A stretch of DNA of 64,000 nt from Solimonas terrae (GCF_011067135.1 NZ_JAAMOW010000006.1:62001-126000); one strand, 5' to 3'; shown: positions 1 to 9,461, counted from the first letter of the stretch. Notes: generated by a model not told the origin, from the sequence alone. Program-made: numbers and translations.

Positions 1-768
1 GGCGGCAAGTCGCCGACCATCGTCGACGCGAGCGCCGACATCAAGGGCGCCGCGCGCACGATCATGTGGGGCAAGTTCACCAACAATGGTCAGACCTGCA
101 TCGCCCCCGATCACATCTACGTGCACGAAAGCGTCAAGGACGCGTTCGTCGGCGAATGCATCGCAACGCTGAAGACGAGCTACGGCAGCACCAAGGCCGA
201 ACAGATGAAGAGCGACAGCCTCGCGCGCGTCGTCAACCAGCGACACACGCAGCGCATCGGCGGCCTGTTGCAGGATGCGACCCAGCGCGGCGCGCGTGTG
301 CTGTTCGGCGGCGAGACCTCGGAGAACGACTGCTTCATCCAGCCGACGCTGCTCGACAACATTCCGGACGACGCCAAGATCCAGAGCGAGGAAATCTTCG
401 GACCACTGCTGCCGGTGATCGGCTACCGCGATCTCGATCAGGTGATCGCCGCCATCAACGCCCAGCCAAAGCCGCTGGCCCTGTACATCTGGAGCAAGAA
501 CGAGCACAACATCGAACGCATGCTCAAGCGCACGTCGGCCGGCGGCACCTGCATCAACCACGTCGTCATGCACTTCGCCCAGGGCAATCTGCCGTTCGGC
601 GGCGTCAACAACTCCGGCATCGGCTCGGCACATGGCGAGTACGGTTTCAAGGCTTTTTCGCACGAGCGCGCCGTGGTGCGTACGCGCTTCAACATCGCCA
701 CGCTGCTGTTCCCCCCGTACACCGGCATGACAAAGCGCATCCTGAACATGATGGTCAAGACGCAGTAG
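1..768 (+). CDS. Aldehyde dehydrogenase, ALDH3-like, C-terminal part (5' truncated)
   Basis: The reading frame is open from the first base, so the gene begins before the window; about 255 C-terminal residues remain. It would oxidise an aldehyde to the carboxylic acid with NAD(P)+. The catalytic cysteine lies in the motif NNGQTCIAP at codon 33 of the fragment, followed by the family signatures EEIFGPLLPV and LPFGGVNNSGIG. The tail, with an FPPYTG motif and a basic hydrophobic end, resembles the ALDH3 group (fatty or aromatic aldehydes) rather than the longer ALDH families. The substrate cannot be told from this part. A strong terminator follows directly, so it is the last gene of its transcription unit. 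Confidence 0.93.
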   Translation, partial: GGKSPTIVDASADIKGAARTIMWGKFTNNGQTCIAPDHIYVHESVKDAFVGECIATLKTSYGSTKAEQMKSDSLARVVNQRHTQRIGGLLQDATQRGARVLFGGETSENDCFIQPTLLDNIPDDAKIQSEEIFGPLLPVIGYRDLDQVIAAINAQPKPLALYIWSKNEHNIERMLKRTSAGGTCINHVVMHFAQGNLPFGGVNNSGIGSAHGEYGFKAFSHERAVVRTRFNIATLLFPPYTGMTKRILNMMVKTQ

Positions 769-785
769 CGCAGAGCGGCAAGCCA

Positions 786-812
786 AAAGGCCGGGCGATG
801 CCCGGCCTTTTT
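786..812 (+). terminator. Rho-independent terminator after the aldehyde dehydrogenase
   Basis: A perfect 11-bp stem (AAAGGCCGGGC / GCCCGGCCTTT) closes a three-base loop and runs into a T tract, 17 bases after the stop codon. It separates the aldehyde dehydrogenase from the acylase gene. Confidence 0.9.
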
Positions 813-872
813 CGTTGGTGACGCGGCGCCGTTATAGTGCGGCCATAGCAACACATTAGACAGGGGAGAAAC

Positions 873-3281
873 ATGAACACGATCCGGTTCGGCATCGCCG
901 CAGTCGGCCTTTTCGCGCTCGCCGCCTGCGGACAGAGTCATGTCGTCGGCAGCACGGCCGGCAGTGGCAGCAACGGCGATGGCCACTACGACGTCAGCAT
1001 CACCCGCACCGAGATGGGCGTGCCGCACATCAAGGCCGCCGACTATCCAAGCCTCGGCTACGGTTATGGCTACGCATTTGCCGAAGACAACCTCTGCGTG
1101 CTGATGGACGACCTGGTGACGATACGCGGCGAGCGCTCGCGCTATTTCGGACCGGACGGCAGTTATTCGATACCGGCAGTGCCGGTCACCGCCAACAACG
1201 TCGACAGCGATTTCTTCTGGAAGCTGATGGCGACCGATGCGGTCGTCGCCAGACTGAAGGCGGCGGCGCGTCCGGAAGTACAGGAACTGACGACCGGCTA
1301 CGTCGCCGGCTTCAACCGCTACATGGCCGAACTGAAGGCCGGCGAACATCCGGGCCGCCACGCTGCCTGCGCGAACGCCGACTATCTGCAGCCGATCAGC
1401 GAAGCCGATCTCTATCGCCGTTATTTCCGTCTGTCGGTCATCGCCTCGTCATCGGTGTTCACGACCGAGATCGCCACGGCGACGCCGCCGGCGCTGTCGC
1501 TCGGCAACACCATGCCGGACGCCGCTGCGGCCAAGGCCGCCCTGGTCGCGCAGCCCGGTCCGTTCGCGTTCTTCAGCCGCGAGAAAAAGCTCGGCAGCAA
1601 CATGTACGGCCTCGGCGCCGACGCCACTCAGACCGGCCAGAGCATGCTGTTCGGCAATCCGCACTTTCCCTGGGAAGGCACCGAGCGCCTGTACATCGTC
1701 CATCTCACCGTGCCCGGCAAGATGGACATCATGGGCGCCTCGCTGTACGGCGTGCCGCTGGTGCTGATCGGCTTCAACGACCAGCTGGCCTGGAGTCACA
1801 CGGTTTCGACCGCGTATCGCTTCACGCTGTATCAGAATCCGGTCAATCCGCTGAACCCGATGCAGTACTACTACGACGGCAAGGCCACCGATGTCACGGC
1901 CGTGCCGTTGAGCATCGACGTGCTGCAGAGCGACGGCAGCATCAAGCAGCAGAGCCGCACCTTGTACCGGACACAGTACGGGCCGGTGCTGGAACTCAGC
2001 GTCAGCGGGCTGCCGGTGCTCGGCTGGGATCGCACACGCATCTATTCGATGCGCGATGCCAATGCCGAAAACGATCGCCTGATGAACCAGTTCTTCGCAT
2101 GGAACACGGCGCCGAATCTCGGCGAGTTCAAGGCCGACCACGCCAGGGTACTCGGCGTGCCCTGGGTCAACACGGTCGCCACCGGCCCGAACCAGAGCGT
2201 CTACTACGGCGATCTCAGCGTCGTGCCGAACGTGCCGGACAGTCTGGTCAGCAGCTGCAAGGCACCGCTGCTGTCGCCGATCATCGGCAGCGTCGCGCCC
2301 GGCCTGCCGGTGCTGCAGGGCAATCGCGCCGACTGCCAGTGGCTGAACGACGCCGACGCGCCACCGGGCATCTTCGGCGCCAGCCACTTGCCGAAGCTCG
2401 AACGCAGCGACTGGGTCGCCAACATGAACGACAGCTACTGGCTGACCAATCCGGCACAGCCGCTGACCGGCTACGCGCGCATCATCGGCGACGAAGGCAC
2501 GGCGCGCACGCTGCGCACGCGGCTCGGCATCCTGCAGATCCAGCGCCGCCTCGACGGCAGCGACGGCCGTGCCGGCACGAAGTTCAGCTACGACCAGCTC
2601 AAGGACGTCGTCCTGTCGAGCCATATCTACAGCGGCGAGCTGGCGCAAGGCGCCGTGCTCGGTGATCTCTGCGCCAACGGCGGCAGCAGCAACACATCAC
2701 AGGCCTGCGCGGCGCTGGCCGACTGGAACGGCAGCGCTAATCTCGACGCGACCGGCGCCCATGTCTGGATCGAATTCTGGGAACGCGTCAACGGCGTTTC
2801 GAATATCTGGAAGACGCCGTTCTCGGTCGACGATCCGGTCAACACGCCGAATACCCTGGACACCTCGAAAAGCGGCGTCCAGCAGGCACTGGCCGATGCG
2901 CAGACCGCGATCAGCGACGCCGGCCTGCCGTTCGACGCCGCCTTCGCCGATGTCCAGCACTCCGGCGTGCACGGCGACAATGGCCCGTCGATCTTCGGCA
3001 GCGAAGGCAGCATCGGCGCGTTCACCGTCGCCGACAGCGATGGCCTGACGCCGACCGGCTACCACGTCAATTACGGCAACAGCTATATCCAGGCCGTCAC
3101 CTGGAACGACGGCAAGGTCCACGCCGAAGGCTTCATCACCTACTCGGAATCGACCGATCCGGCCAATCCGCACTTCAAGGATTTCACCGAACGCTACTCG
3201 CAGAAGCAGTGGCTGCACTTCCCGTTCAGCGCCAGCGACATCAGCAGCGACGCGATCAGCACCCTGCATCTGAGCGAGTAG
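873..3281 (+). CDS. Penicillin acylase family protein (acyl-homoserine-lactone acylase-like), lipoprotein
   Basis: An 802-residue Ntn-hydrolase of the penicillin amidase family, which cleaves amide-linked acyl groups (penicillins, aculeacin, N-acyl homoserine lactones). Such precursors self-cleave to alpha and beta chains; here the new beta-chain N-terminus would be Ser242 in LGSNMYGLG, followed by a typical GNPHFPWEG segment. The N-terminus has a basic start, a hydrophobic stretch and the lipobox LAAC, so the enzyme should be lipid-anchored rather than free in the periplasm. A purine-rich ribosome site (GGGGAG) precedes the ATG. The aculeacin/AHL-acylase subgroup is favoured by the GSNxYGLG motif, but the substrate is an inference. 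Confidence 0.88.
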   Translation: MNTIRFGIAAVGLFALAACGQSHVVGSTAGSGSNGDGHYDVSITRTEMGVPHIKAADYPSLGYGYGYAFAEDNLCVLMDDLVTIRGERSRYFGPDGSYSIPAVPVTANNVDSDFFWKLMATDAVVARLKAAARPEVQELTTGYVAGFNRYMAELKAGEHPGRHAACANADYLQPISEADLYRRYFRLSVIASSSVFTTEIATATPPALSLGNTMPDAAAAKAALVAQPGPFAFFSREKKLGSNMYGLGADATQTGQSMLFGNPHFPWEGTERLYIVHLTVPGKMDIMGASLYGVPLVLIGFNDQLAWSHTVSTAYRFTLYQNPVNPLNPMQYYYDGKATDVTAVPLSIDVLQSDGSIKQQSRTLYRTQYGPVLELSVSGLPVLGWDRTRIYSMRDANAENDRLMNQFFAWNTAPNLGEFKADHARVLGVPWVNTVATGPNQSVYYGDLSVVPNVPDSLVSSCKAPLLSPIIGSVAPGLPVLQGNRADCQWLNDADAPPGIFGASHLPKLERSDWVANMNDSYWLTNPAQPLTGYARIIGDEGTARTLRTRLGILQIQRRLDGSDGRAGTKFSYDQLKDVVLSSHIYSGELAQGAVLGDLCANGGSSNTSQACAALADWNGSANLDATGAHVWIEFWERVNGVSNIWKTPFSVDDPVNTPNTLDTSKSGVQQALADAQTAISDAGLPFDAAFADVQHSGVHGDNGPSIFGSEGSIGAFTVADSDGLTPTGYHVNYGNSYIQAVTWNDGKVHAEGFITYSESTDPANPHFKDFTERYSQKQWLHFPFSASDISSDAISTLHLSE

Positions 3282-3346
3282 TCCGGCCGCGTGTGCCGGC
3301 CGCGCGTTCAGGCGCCGGCGCGATCGCGCCGCTCCATAATGGCGGC

Positions 3347-4129
3347 ATGAGCCCGATCAGCCGCGAATCCGTCCCCGTTGCCGACAACGGGCGGCTGCGC
3401 GTGCTGACGCTGAACATCCAGGTCGGCCTGCAGACCGCGCATTATGGCCACTACGTCACCGGCGCCTGGCGTCATGTGCTGCCGTCGCGGCGTGTACGCG
3501 CCAATCTCGACCGCATCGCCGAGCTCGCCTCCGGTTTCGACCTGGTGGCCTTGCAGGAGGCCGACGCCGGCAGCCTGCGCACGGCGCAGCTCAATCAGGT
3601 CGAGTATCTGGCGCGACAGGCCGGCTTCACGCACTGGCAGGTCGCGGTCAATCGCAACCTCGGTCCGTTCGCGCAGCACTGCCTGGGCTTTCTTTCGCGG
3701 CACCCGCTGCACGACGTTCGCCATTACGCGCTGCCCGGCCGCGTGCGCGGGCGCGGCGCCCTGACGGCGACGATCATCCCGCCCGGCAGCGCGGCGCTGC
3801 ACGTGATCGTCACGCACCTCGCGCTGAGCCGGGCTTCGCGCCAGCGCCAGCTCGATCATCTGGCGCGTATCGCCCCGGCCGGTGTCGAACTGCTGATGCT
3901 CGGCGATCTGAACTGCGAAGCCGACGAGCTGCTGCAGCACGCGCTGCTGCGCGAACGGGCGCTGCAACCGCTGCGCGGCGCGCCGACCTTCCCGAGCTGG
4001 AAGCCGCAGCGCCGTCTCGATCACATCCTCGCGACGCCCGGCCTGCACATCGCCCGCAGCCATGTCGTGCCGACGCCGCTGTCCGATCACCTGGCGGTTG
4101 CCGCCGAACTGCAGCTGCCGCGCGCATGA
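3347..4129 (+). CDS. Endonuclease/exonuclease/phosphatase-fold hydrolase
   Basis: A 260-residue protein of the EEP superfamily (DNase I / inositol-polyphosphate phosphatase fold). The conserved metal and catalytic residues are in order: Asn in LTLNIQV, Glu in VALQEAD, His in VIVTHLALS, Asp and Asn in MLGDLNCE, and the terminal SDHLAV. No signal peptide is seen. The stop codon overlaps the start of the cardiolipin synthase by ATGA, so translation is coupled; the same pairing in other proteobacteria suggests phospholipid-related phosphodiester chemistry, which is inference. The frame is open farther upstream, but the ATG at 3347 gives the normal family N-terminus. Confidence 0.85.
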   Translation: MSPISRESVPVADNGRLRVLTLNIQVGLQTAHYGHYVTGAWRHVLPSRRVRANLDRIAELASGFDLVALQEADAGSLRTAQLNQVEYLARQAGFTHWQVAVNRNLGPFAQHCLGFLSRHPLHDVRHYALPGRVRGRGALTATIIPPGSAALHVIVTHLALSRASRQRQLDHLARIAPAGVELLMLGDLNCEADELLQHALLRERALQPLRGAPTFPSWKPQRRLDHILATPGLHIARSHVVPTPLSDHLAVAAELQLPRA

Positions 4130-5595
4130 ACGACGTGATCGGCGCGGCGCGACAGCTGTTCGCCGGAATCCACCTGTGGACGCTGCTGCTGGCGCTGTGG
4201 CCGCTGATCGCGCTCGGCACCGCCGGGCATGCGCTCATGACCAAGCGCGATGCACGCGCCGCCTGGGGCTGGATCGCCGTCTGCTGGCTGTTTCCGTTCG
4301 CCGGGCCGGCGCTGTACTACGTGTTCGGCATCAATCGTCTGCATACGCACGCACAGCGCTTCGCGATCGATCGCAGTGGTCGCCACATCGGCTCGGCACA
4401 TGCCACCGACATCCGCAACCGGCCACCGACATCGCCGGCCGTGCCGGGCTGGCTCGACGAAGTCGCGCGCACCGCCGATGTGCTGACGCGGCGACCGCTG
4501 CTGGGCGGCAACTCGGTCACGCCACTGCACAACGGCGAGCAGGCGTATCCGCGCATGCTCGCGGCAATCGCCGCCGCGCAGGACACGGTCTGGCTGGCCA
4601 CCTACATCTTCGACAACGACGAAATCGGCCAGCAGTTCGTCGCTGCCCTGGCCGCCGCGCAGGCGCGCGGCGTGCAGGTCAAGGTGCTGATCGACGACAC
4701 CGGCGAGCGCTATTCCTGGCCGCGCATCGGCCGCTCGCTGAATGCCGCCGGCATCGCCTTCGCCCGCTTCAATCCCCTGCGCCTGCTGCCGCCGGCACTG
4801 CATCTGAATCTGCGCAATCACCGCAAGTTGCTGCTGGTCGACGGCTGCATCGGCTTCACCGGTGGCATGAACATCGGCGCTCGCCATCTTGCCGAAGATC
4901 CGCAGAATCGCCGGCCGACGATCGACCTGCACTTCGAACTGCAGGGCGTGATCGTGCGACAGATGGCCGACGTGTTCGCCGAGGACTGGGCGTTCGCCGC
5001 GCACGAGAAGATCGGCGTGCCGGAACCGCGCACGATCGGCGGCGGCACGGTGATCTGTCGCGCCATCACCGACGGCCCGAACGAAGACTTCGAGCAGCTG
5101 AATTTCGTCCTGCACGCCGCGATTGCCGCCGCACGCCGCGAGATCCTGATCATGACGCCGTACTTCCTGCCGTCCGCCGAGCTGATCGCCGCCTTGCAAG
5201 GCGCAGCGCTGCGCGGTGTGCGCACGGTGATCCTGCTGCCCAGGCACAACAACCTGCCGTACGTCGGCTGGGCGGCGCAGCATTCGCTGGCGCAACTGCT
5301 CGAGCGCGGCGTGCGCGTGCGCTTCCAGCCCGGCGCGTTCTGCCACAGCAAACTGTTCGTCGTCGACGGCATGTACGCGCTGATCGGCAGCGCCAACTGG
5401 GACCCGCGCAGTCTGCTGCTCAACTTCGAGCTCAACGTCGAAATCTACGACGCGGCCGTCGCGCAGGGCCTGGCCGCGCATTTCGCTGCCAGCTGGCAGG
5501 AGTCGGACGAATTATTATGGCGCGATGCCCAGCACCTGCCGTTCTGGCGGCGCCTGCGCAACGCCCTGTTCTGGCTGTTCTCGCCCTATCTCTGA
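4126..5595 (+). CDS. cls: Cardiolipin synthase (phospholipase D family)
   Basis: A 489-residue membrane enzyme that condenses phosphatidylglycerol to cardiolipin. Two N-terminal transmembrane segments (about residues 15-35 and 45-65) are followed by two phospholipase D domains. Both HKD motifs are intact: HRKLLLVDGCIGFTGGMN starting at His232 and HSKLFVVDGMYALIGSANWD starting at His407. Length and architecture match bacterial Cls. The gene overlaps the EEP-fold hydrolase upstream by four bases and lies four bases before the next gene, so all three are probably one operon. Confidence 0.93.
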   Translation: MNDVIGAARQLFAGIHLWTLLLALWPLIALGTAGHALMTKRDARAAWGWIAVCWLFPFAGPALYYVFGINRLHTHAQRFAIDRSGRHIGSAHATDIRNRPPTSPAVPGWLDEVARTADVLTRRPLLGGNSVTPLHNGEQAYPRMLAAIAAAQDTVWLATYIFDNDEIGQQFVAALAAAQARGVQVKVLIDDTGERYSWPRIGRSLNAAGIAFARFNPLRLLPPALHLNLRNHRKLLLVDGCIGFTGGMNIGARHLAEDPQNRRPTIDLHFELQGVIVRQMADVFAEDWAFAAHEKIGVPEPRTIGGGTVICRAITDGPNEDFEQLNFVLHAAIAAARREILIMTPYFLPSAELIAALQGAALRGVRTVILLPRHNNLPYVGWAAQHSLAQLLERGVRVRFQPGAFCHSKLFVVDGMYALIGSANWDPRSLLLNFELNVEIYDAAVAQGLAAHFAASWQESDELLWRDAQHLPFWRRLRNALFWLFSPYL

Positions 5596-5599
5596 ACCG

Positions 5600-6598
5600 A
5601 TGCGCATCCCCTTCCTCGACGGCTTTCTCGCCTCGATGCTGATCGCGATCGCGATCGCGCTGCTGATGCCGCAACTCGGCGCCAGCGGCGGCGTGCTGCA
5701 TCTGGACACGCTGACGCACATCGGCGTCGCGCTGGTGTTCCTGCTCAGCGGCGCCGGGCTGTCGACCGAGCGGCTCAAGGCAGGTGCTGCCAACTGGCGT
5801 CTGCATCTGTTCGTGCAACTTTCGACCTTCGCGGTGTTCCCGCTGGTCGGCCTGCTGGTCAATCTCAGCGTCGGCCACTGGCTGCCGCGCGAACTGATGC
5901 TCGGCTTCTTCTATTTGTGCGCGCTGCCGTCGACGGTCTCGTCGTCGATCGCGATGACGGCGATGGCGCGCGGCAATATTGCCGGCGCTGTCTTCAACGC
6001 AACGCTGTCGAGCCTGATCGGCATGCTGCTGACACCGCTCTACGTCAGCCTGTTCCTCAGCGCCGCCAGCCATGGCGCGCCGCTGCTGGATCAGTTCATC
6101 AAGATCGGAGAGCAGCTGCTGTTGCCGTTCGTCGTCGGCCAGTGCCTGCGACCGTGGATCGGCGACTGGATCACGCGCAACAAACCACATGTCGGCCTTG
6201 TCGATCGCGCCGTGATCGTGATGATCGTCTTCAATTCATTCTGCGACGCGACCCGCGCCGGCGTCTGGACGCAATACGGCGCCGGCCCCCTGCTGATCAC
6301 CGCGCTGCTGACCGGCGCACTGCTCGCCTTCGTCCTGACGCTGACGCATTTCATCGCAACCCGCTTGCGCTTCGCCGTCGACGACGAAATCGCCGCCGTG
6401 TTCTGTGGTTCGAAGAAGAGCCTCGCAGCCGGTGCGCCGATGGCGGCGCTGATCTTCGGCAGCGGCGGCGCGCTGGGATTGATCATGTTGCCGATCATGA
6501 TTTATCACCAGTTGCAGCTGATCACGTGTTCAGTGATCGCGCGGCGCTATGCGCGGCGGCCTGCCGAGATCGGGGAGCAGGCAGCTCATTCTGCATAG
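5600..6598 (+). CDS. Bile acid:sodium symporter (BASS) family carrier
   Basis: A 332-residue, very hydrophobic protein with about ten predicted membrane spans, of the SBF-like (YfeH/PF13593-type) branch of the bile-acid:sodium symporter family. Family marks are the stretch around ALPSTVSSSIAMTAMARGN and the late segment FCGSKKSLAAGAPMA. Members export or import organic anions with sodium; the substrate is unknown. The open frame extends upstream into cls, but the ATG at 5600, four bases after the cls stop, gives the expected N-terminus. It is the last gene of the EEP-cls-carrier operon. Confidence 0.85.
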   Translation: MRIPFLDGFLASMLIAIAIALLMPQLGASGGVLHLDTLTHIGVALVFLLSGAGLSTERLKAGAANWRLHLFVQLSTFAVFPLVGLLVNLSVGHWLPRELMLGFFYLCALPSTVSSSIAMTAMARGNIAGAVFNATLSSLIGMLLTPLYVSLFLSAASHGAPLLDQFIKIGEQLLLPFVVGQCLRPWIGDWITRNKPHVGLVDRAVIVMIVFNSFCDATRAGVWTQYGAGPLLITALLTGALLAFVLTLTHFIATRLRFAVDDEIAAVFCGSKKSLAAGAPMAALIFGSGGALGLIMLPIMIYHQLQLITCSVIARRYARRPAEIGEQAAHSA

Positions 6599-6619
6599 GG
6601 CTTTACGCCTGATTCGATC

Positions 6620-6647
6620 TTTGTTTCGCCTGACAGGGCGAAACAAA
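6620..6647. terminator. Inverted repeat between convergent genes (likely bidirectional terminator)
   Basis: TTTGTTTCGCC and GGCGAAACAAA form a perfect 11-bp stem around a six-base loop, between the carrier gene and the convergent acuI-like gene. T-rich and A-rich flanks are part of the stem, so it could act in both directions. Confidence 0.6.
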
Positions 6648-6690
6648 AGGTCAGACCAGGCCACCAAGCGCGAGCCAAACAACAACACCG

Positions 6691-7695
6691 CTACTCCGCG
6701 CCCGATATCCGCACCAAGGTTCTCCCCGTCACCGTGCCCGCAATCAGATCCGCACACGCCGCCGGCAACTCCTTCAACGTCACCTCGCGCGTGACGATCC
6801 TGTCCAGCACGCGCGGCTTCCATTCGCCGGAGAGCCTGGCCCAGATATCCTCACGCCAGGCGCGCGGGCATTCCACCGAGTGGATGCCGAGGATCGAGAC
6901 GCCACGCAGGATGAACGGCATCACCGTGGTCTGCAGTTCGTGCGACTGCGCCAGGCCGATGCTGGCGATGTTGCCCCAGGATTTGACGGTGCGCGTCAGC
7001 ATCGCCAGCGTGTCGCCGCCGAGATTGTCGACCGCGCCACCCCAGGTCGCCGATTCGAGCGGCTTGTTGCCGATCGTCAGGGACTGACGCGAAATGATCT
7101 CGTCGGCACCGAGGCTTTTCAGATAGCCGTCGGCCTGTCCGGCCTTGCCGGTGATCGCCTGCACCGTGAAGCCGGCGCGCTTGAACAGATCGATCGCGAT
7201 CGAGCCGACGCCGCCGGTCGGCCCGGTGATCGCGATCGGGCCCATCGCAGGCGCCTGGTGATTTTCCAGCATGCGGCGCAAGGCAAACGCGGCGGTGAAG
7301 CCGGCGGTGCCGATCGCCATCGTCTCGCGCAAGCTCAGGCCATCCGGCTTGCGGATGATCGAATCGGCGGCGACGCGTGCGAACTCGGCGTAGCCGCCGT
7401 CGAACACTTCGCCGATGTTGCAGCCGGTGACCAGTACTGCATCGCCCGGCCTGTAGCGCGCATCGCTGCTCGATTCGACATGCCCGGCGAGATCGATGCC
7501 CGGCACTTTCGGATAGGACTTGAGGATACGACCCTTGCCGGTGACGGCGAGCGCGTCCTTGTAGTTGATGCCACTCCACGCCACGCGCACGACGACGTCG
7601 CCAGGCGACAGCGCCTCGACATCGAGCCGCTCGAAGCGTGCCTCGGTACGGTTCTTCTCGGGCGAATGGACGCGCAGGGCTTCGAAGCTCGACAT
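6691..7695 (-). CDS. acuI: Acrylyl-CoA reductase-type quinone oxidoreductase (YhdH/AcuI family)
   Basis: A 334-residue zinc-independent medium-chain dehydrogenase of the YhdH/YhfP family. The start MSSFEALRV, the segment WSGINYKDALAVTGKG and the NADPH-binding glycine motif ITGPTGGVGS are characteristic. Members reduce acrylyl-CoA to propionyl-CoA with NADPH and detoxify reactive enoyl-CoA and enones. The length is normal. It is transcribed divergently from pdxH, with about 100 bases between the starts. Confidence 0.88.
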   Translation of the reverse strand: MSSFEALRVHSPEKNRTEARFERLDVEALSPGDVVVRVAWSGINYKDALAVTGKGRILKSYPKVPGIDLAGHVESSSDARYRPGDAVLVTGCNIGEVFDGGYAEFARVAADSIIRKPDGLSLRETMAIGTAGFTAAFALRRMLENHQAPAMGPIAITGPTGGVGSIAIDLFKRAGFTVQAITGKAGQADGYLKSLGADEIISRQSLTIGNKPLESATWGGAVDNLGGDTLAMLTRTVKSWGNIASIGLAQSHELQTTVMPFILRGVSILGIHSVECPRAWREDIWARLSGEWKPRVLDRIVTREVTLKELPAACADLIAGTVTGRTLVRISGAE

Positions 7696-7803
7696 GGGGT
7701 TCTCCGGTCTGTGGGATCAGCCGTCGCCGACGGCGGTTTGCGGCGATGGCCGAAAGCGGGACAATGCCGGAATTCTGCCAGAGGGCCGCGCCGGCCACCG
7801 CCC

Positions 7804-8424
7804 ATGCCGCAATTCGATGCCAACCCGCCGCTCGATATCGACGATCTCGATGCCGATCCGCTCGCGCAGCTGCAAGCCTGGCTTGACGATGCGATCGCTG
7901 CCCCGATGCATGAGCCGACCGCGATGACCTTGGCGACCGTCGATGCGCAGGGCCGACCATCGGCGCGCGTGGTGCTGTTCAAGGGCTTCGTCGACGGCGG
8001 CCTGACGTTCTATACCAACTACGACAGCCGCAAGGGTCGCGAGCTGGCCGACAATCCGAATGTTGCGCTGGTGTTCTGGTGGGACAAGCTCGAACGTTCG
8101 GTCCGCATCGAGGGGCGCGCCGCGAAGGTCTCGCGCGAATTGTCGGAACGCTATTTCCATTCACGACTGCACGACTCGCAGGTCGGCGCGGTCACGTCAC
8201 GCCAGAGTGCCGTCGTGCGATCACGCGCGGTGCTCGACCGGCGCTTCGCTGACGCGCAGACCCGTCATGCCGATGCTGAAGTACCGTTGCCTGACTTCTG
8301 GGGCGGCTATGGCGTGATGCCGGAATCGATCGAGTTTTGGCAGGGTCGCCACGGCCGCCTGCATGACCGGCTGCGCTATCGCCGCGAAGGCGATGGCTGG
8401 ATCGTCGAACGACTGGAACCCTAG
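7804..8424 (+). CDS. pdxH: Pyridoxamine 5'-phosphate oxidase
   Basis: A 206-residue FMN enzyme that makes pyridoxal 5'-phosphate from pyridoxine or pyridoxamine 5'-phosphate, in the last step of vitamin B6 synthesis and salvage. Clear signatures are ARVVLFKGF, FYTNYDSRKG, FWWDKLERSVRIEG and the C-terminal IEFWQGRHGRLHDR with the terminal RLEP. A much longer frame is open upstream, antisense to acuI; the ATG at 7804 starts exactly at the family N-terminus. Confidence 0.96.
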   Translation: MPQFDANPPLDIDDLDADPLAQLQAWLDDAIAAPMHEPTAMTLATVDAQGRPSARVVLFKGFVDGGLTFYTNYDSRKGRELADNPNVALVFWWDKLERSVRIEGRAAKVSRELSERYFHSRLHDSQVGAVTSRQSAVVRSRAVLDRRFADAQTRHADAEVPLPDFWGGYGVMPESIEFWQGRHGRLHDRLRYRREGDGWIVERLEP

Positions 8425-8608
8425 AAGTGGCCGAATAAGCTGCTGCGCCCGACATCTCGCACGCGGGCGTTGCTTGCACTGCTCATGTGCTGATGTACGT
8501 TGCGCTTTCCGCGCTCCGTCTTCGCGCGATCTGCCTTCGCTCGCAACGCTTCTTCGGCACTTCTACAACCGGAATGCTGATTTCTTTTTCTTTGCAGGAG
8601 CGCACACC

Positions 8609-9415
8609 ATGTCCGTCACCTTCGACTACCGCGGCAAATTCGTCTTTGTCGCCGGCGGCACCAGCGGCATCAATCTCGGCATCGCCCATGCGTTCGCACG
8701 CTGCGGCGCGCGCGTCGCGGTGCTGTCGCGCTCGCAGGACAAGGTCGATGCGGCGGTCGCCGAACTGAAACGCCATGGCGGCGATGCGGTCGGCTTTTCC
8801 GCCGATGTCCGTGACTACGCGAAGACCGAAGCGGCGCTGAAGTCGGCGCACAGTCGTTTCGGCGACATCGATGTGCTGGTTTCCGGCGCGGCCGGCAATT
8901 TCCCCGCGCCGGCGCTCGGCATTTCGTCGAACGGCTTTCGCGCGGTGATCGAGATCGATCTGCTCGGCACGTTTCATGTGCTGCGCGCCGCCTACCCGCT
9001 GCTGAAGAAGCCGGGCGCGAGCGTCGTCAACATCTCGGCGCCGCAATCGGTGCTGGCGATGGAAACCCAGATGCATGTCTGCGCCGCCAAGGCCGGCGTC
9101 GACATGATCACGCGCGTCGGCGCGCTCGAATGGGGTGCGTCCGGCGTGCGCGTCAATTCGATTCTGCCGGGACCGATCGAGGACACGGAGGGCATGGCGC
9201 GCCTGGCACCGACGCCCGAACTGAAGCAGGCGACGATCGACTCGGTACCGATGCAGCGTTACGGCAGCAAGCAGGACATCGCCAATTGCTGCCTGTGGCT
9301 CGCGAGCGACGCGGCGAGCTACGTCAGCGGTGCCCTGATTCCGGTCGACGGCGGTTGGGCGCTGGGCGGCGCGTCGTCGATGGGCAGCAACATGAAGAAG
9401 CTGCTGGCCGGCTGA
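8609..9415 (+). CDS. Short-chain dehydrogenase, 2,4-dienoyl-CoA reductase-like
   Basis: A 268-residue SDR with the NADP-binding motif GGTSGINLGIA and a normal C-terminus (SGALIPVDGGW). The classical catalytic tyrosine is absent: the YxxxK position reads HVCAAKAG. The same change occurs in peroxisomal-type 2,4-dienoyl-CoA reductases, which also share the GPIxxTEGMxRL segment seen here. This suggests a role in degrading unsaturated fatty acids rather than in alcohol oxidation. A clear CAGGAG ribosome site lies eight bases before the ATG, so the longer upstream frame is not used. Confidence 0.85.
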   Translation: MSVTFDYRGKFVFVAGGTSGINLGIAHAFARCGARVAVLSRSQDKVDAAVAELKRHGGDAVGFSADVRDYAKTEAALKSAHSRFGDIDVLVSGAAGNFPAPALGISSNGFRAVIEIDLLGTFHVLRAAYPLLKKPGASVVNISAPQSVLAMETQMHVCAAKAGVDMITRVGALEWGASGVRVNSILPGPIEDTEGMARLAPTPELKQATIDSVPMQRYGSKQDIANCCLWLASDAASYVSGALIPVDGGWALGGASSMGSNMKKLLAG

Positions 9416-9425
9416 AGGCCGTTGA

Positions 9426-9452
9426 CGCGACGCGTGACCGGCACGCGTCGCG
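9426..9452. terminator. GC-rich inverted repeat between convergent genes
   Basis: CGCGACGCGTG and CACGCGTCGCG form a perfect 11-bp stem with a five-base loop, between the SDR stop and the end of the PepSY gene. There is no T tract, so termination is only suggested by position. Confidence 0.45.
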
Positions 9453-9461
9453 CAGCGATCT

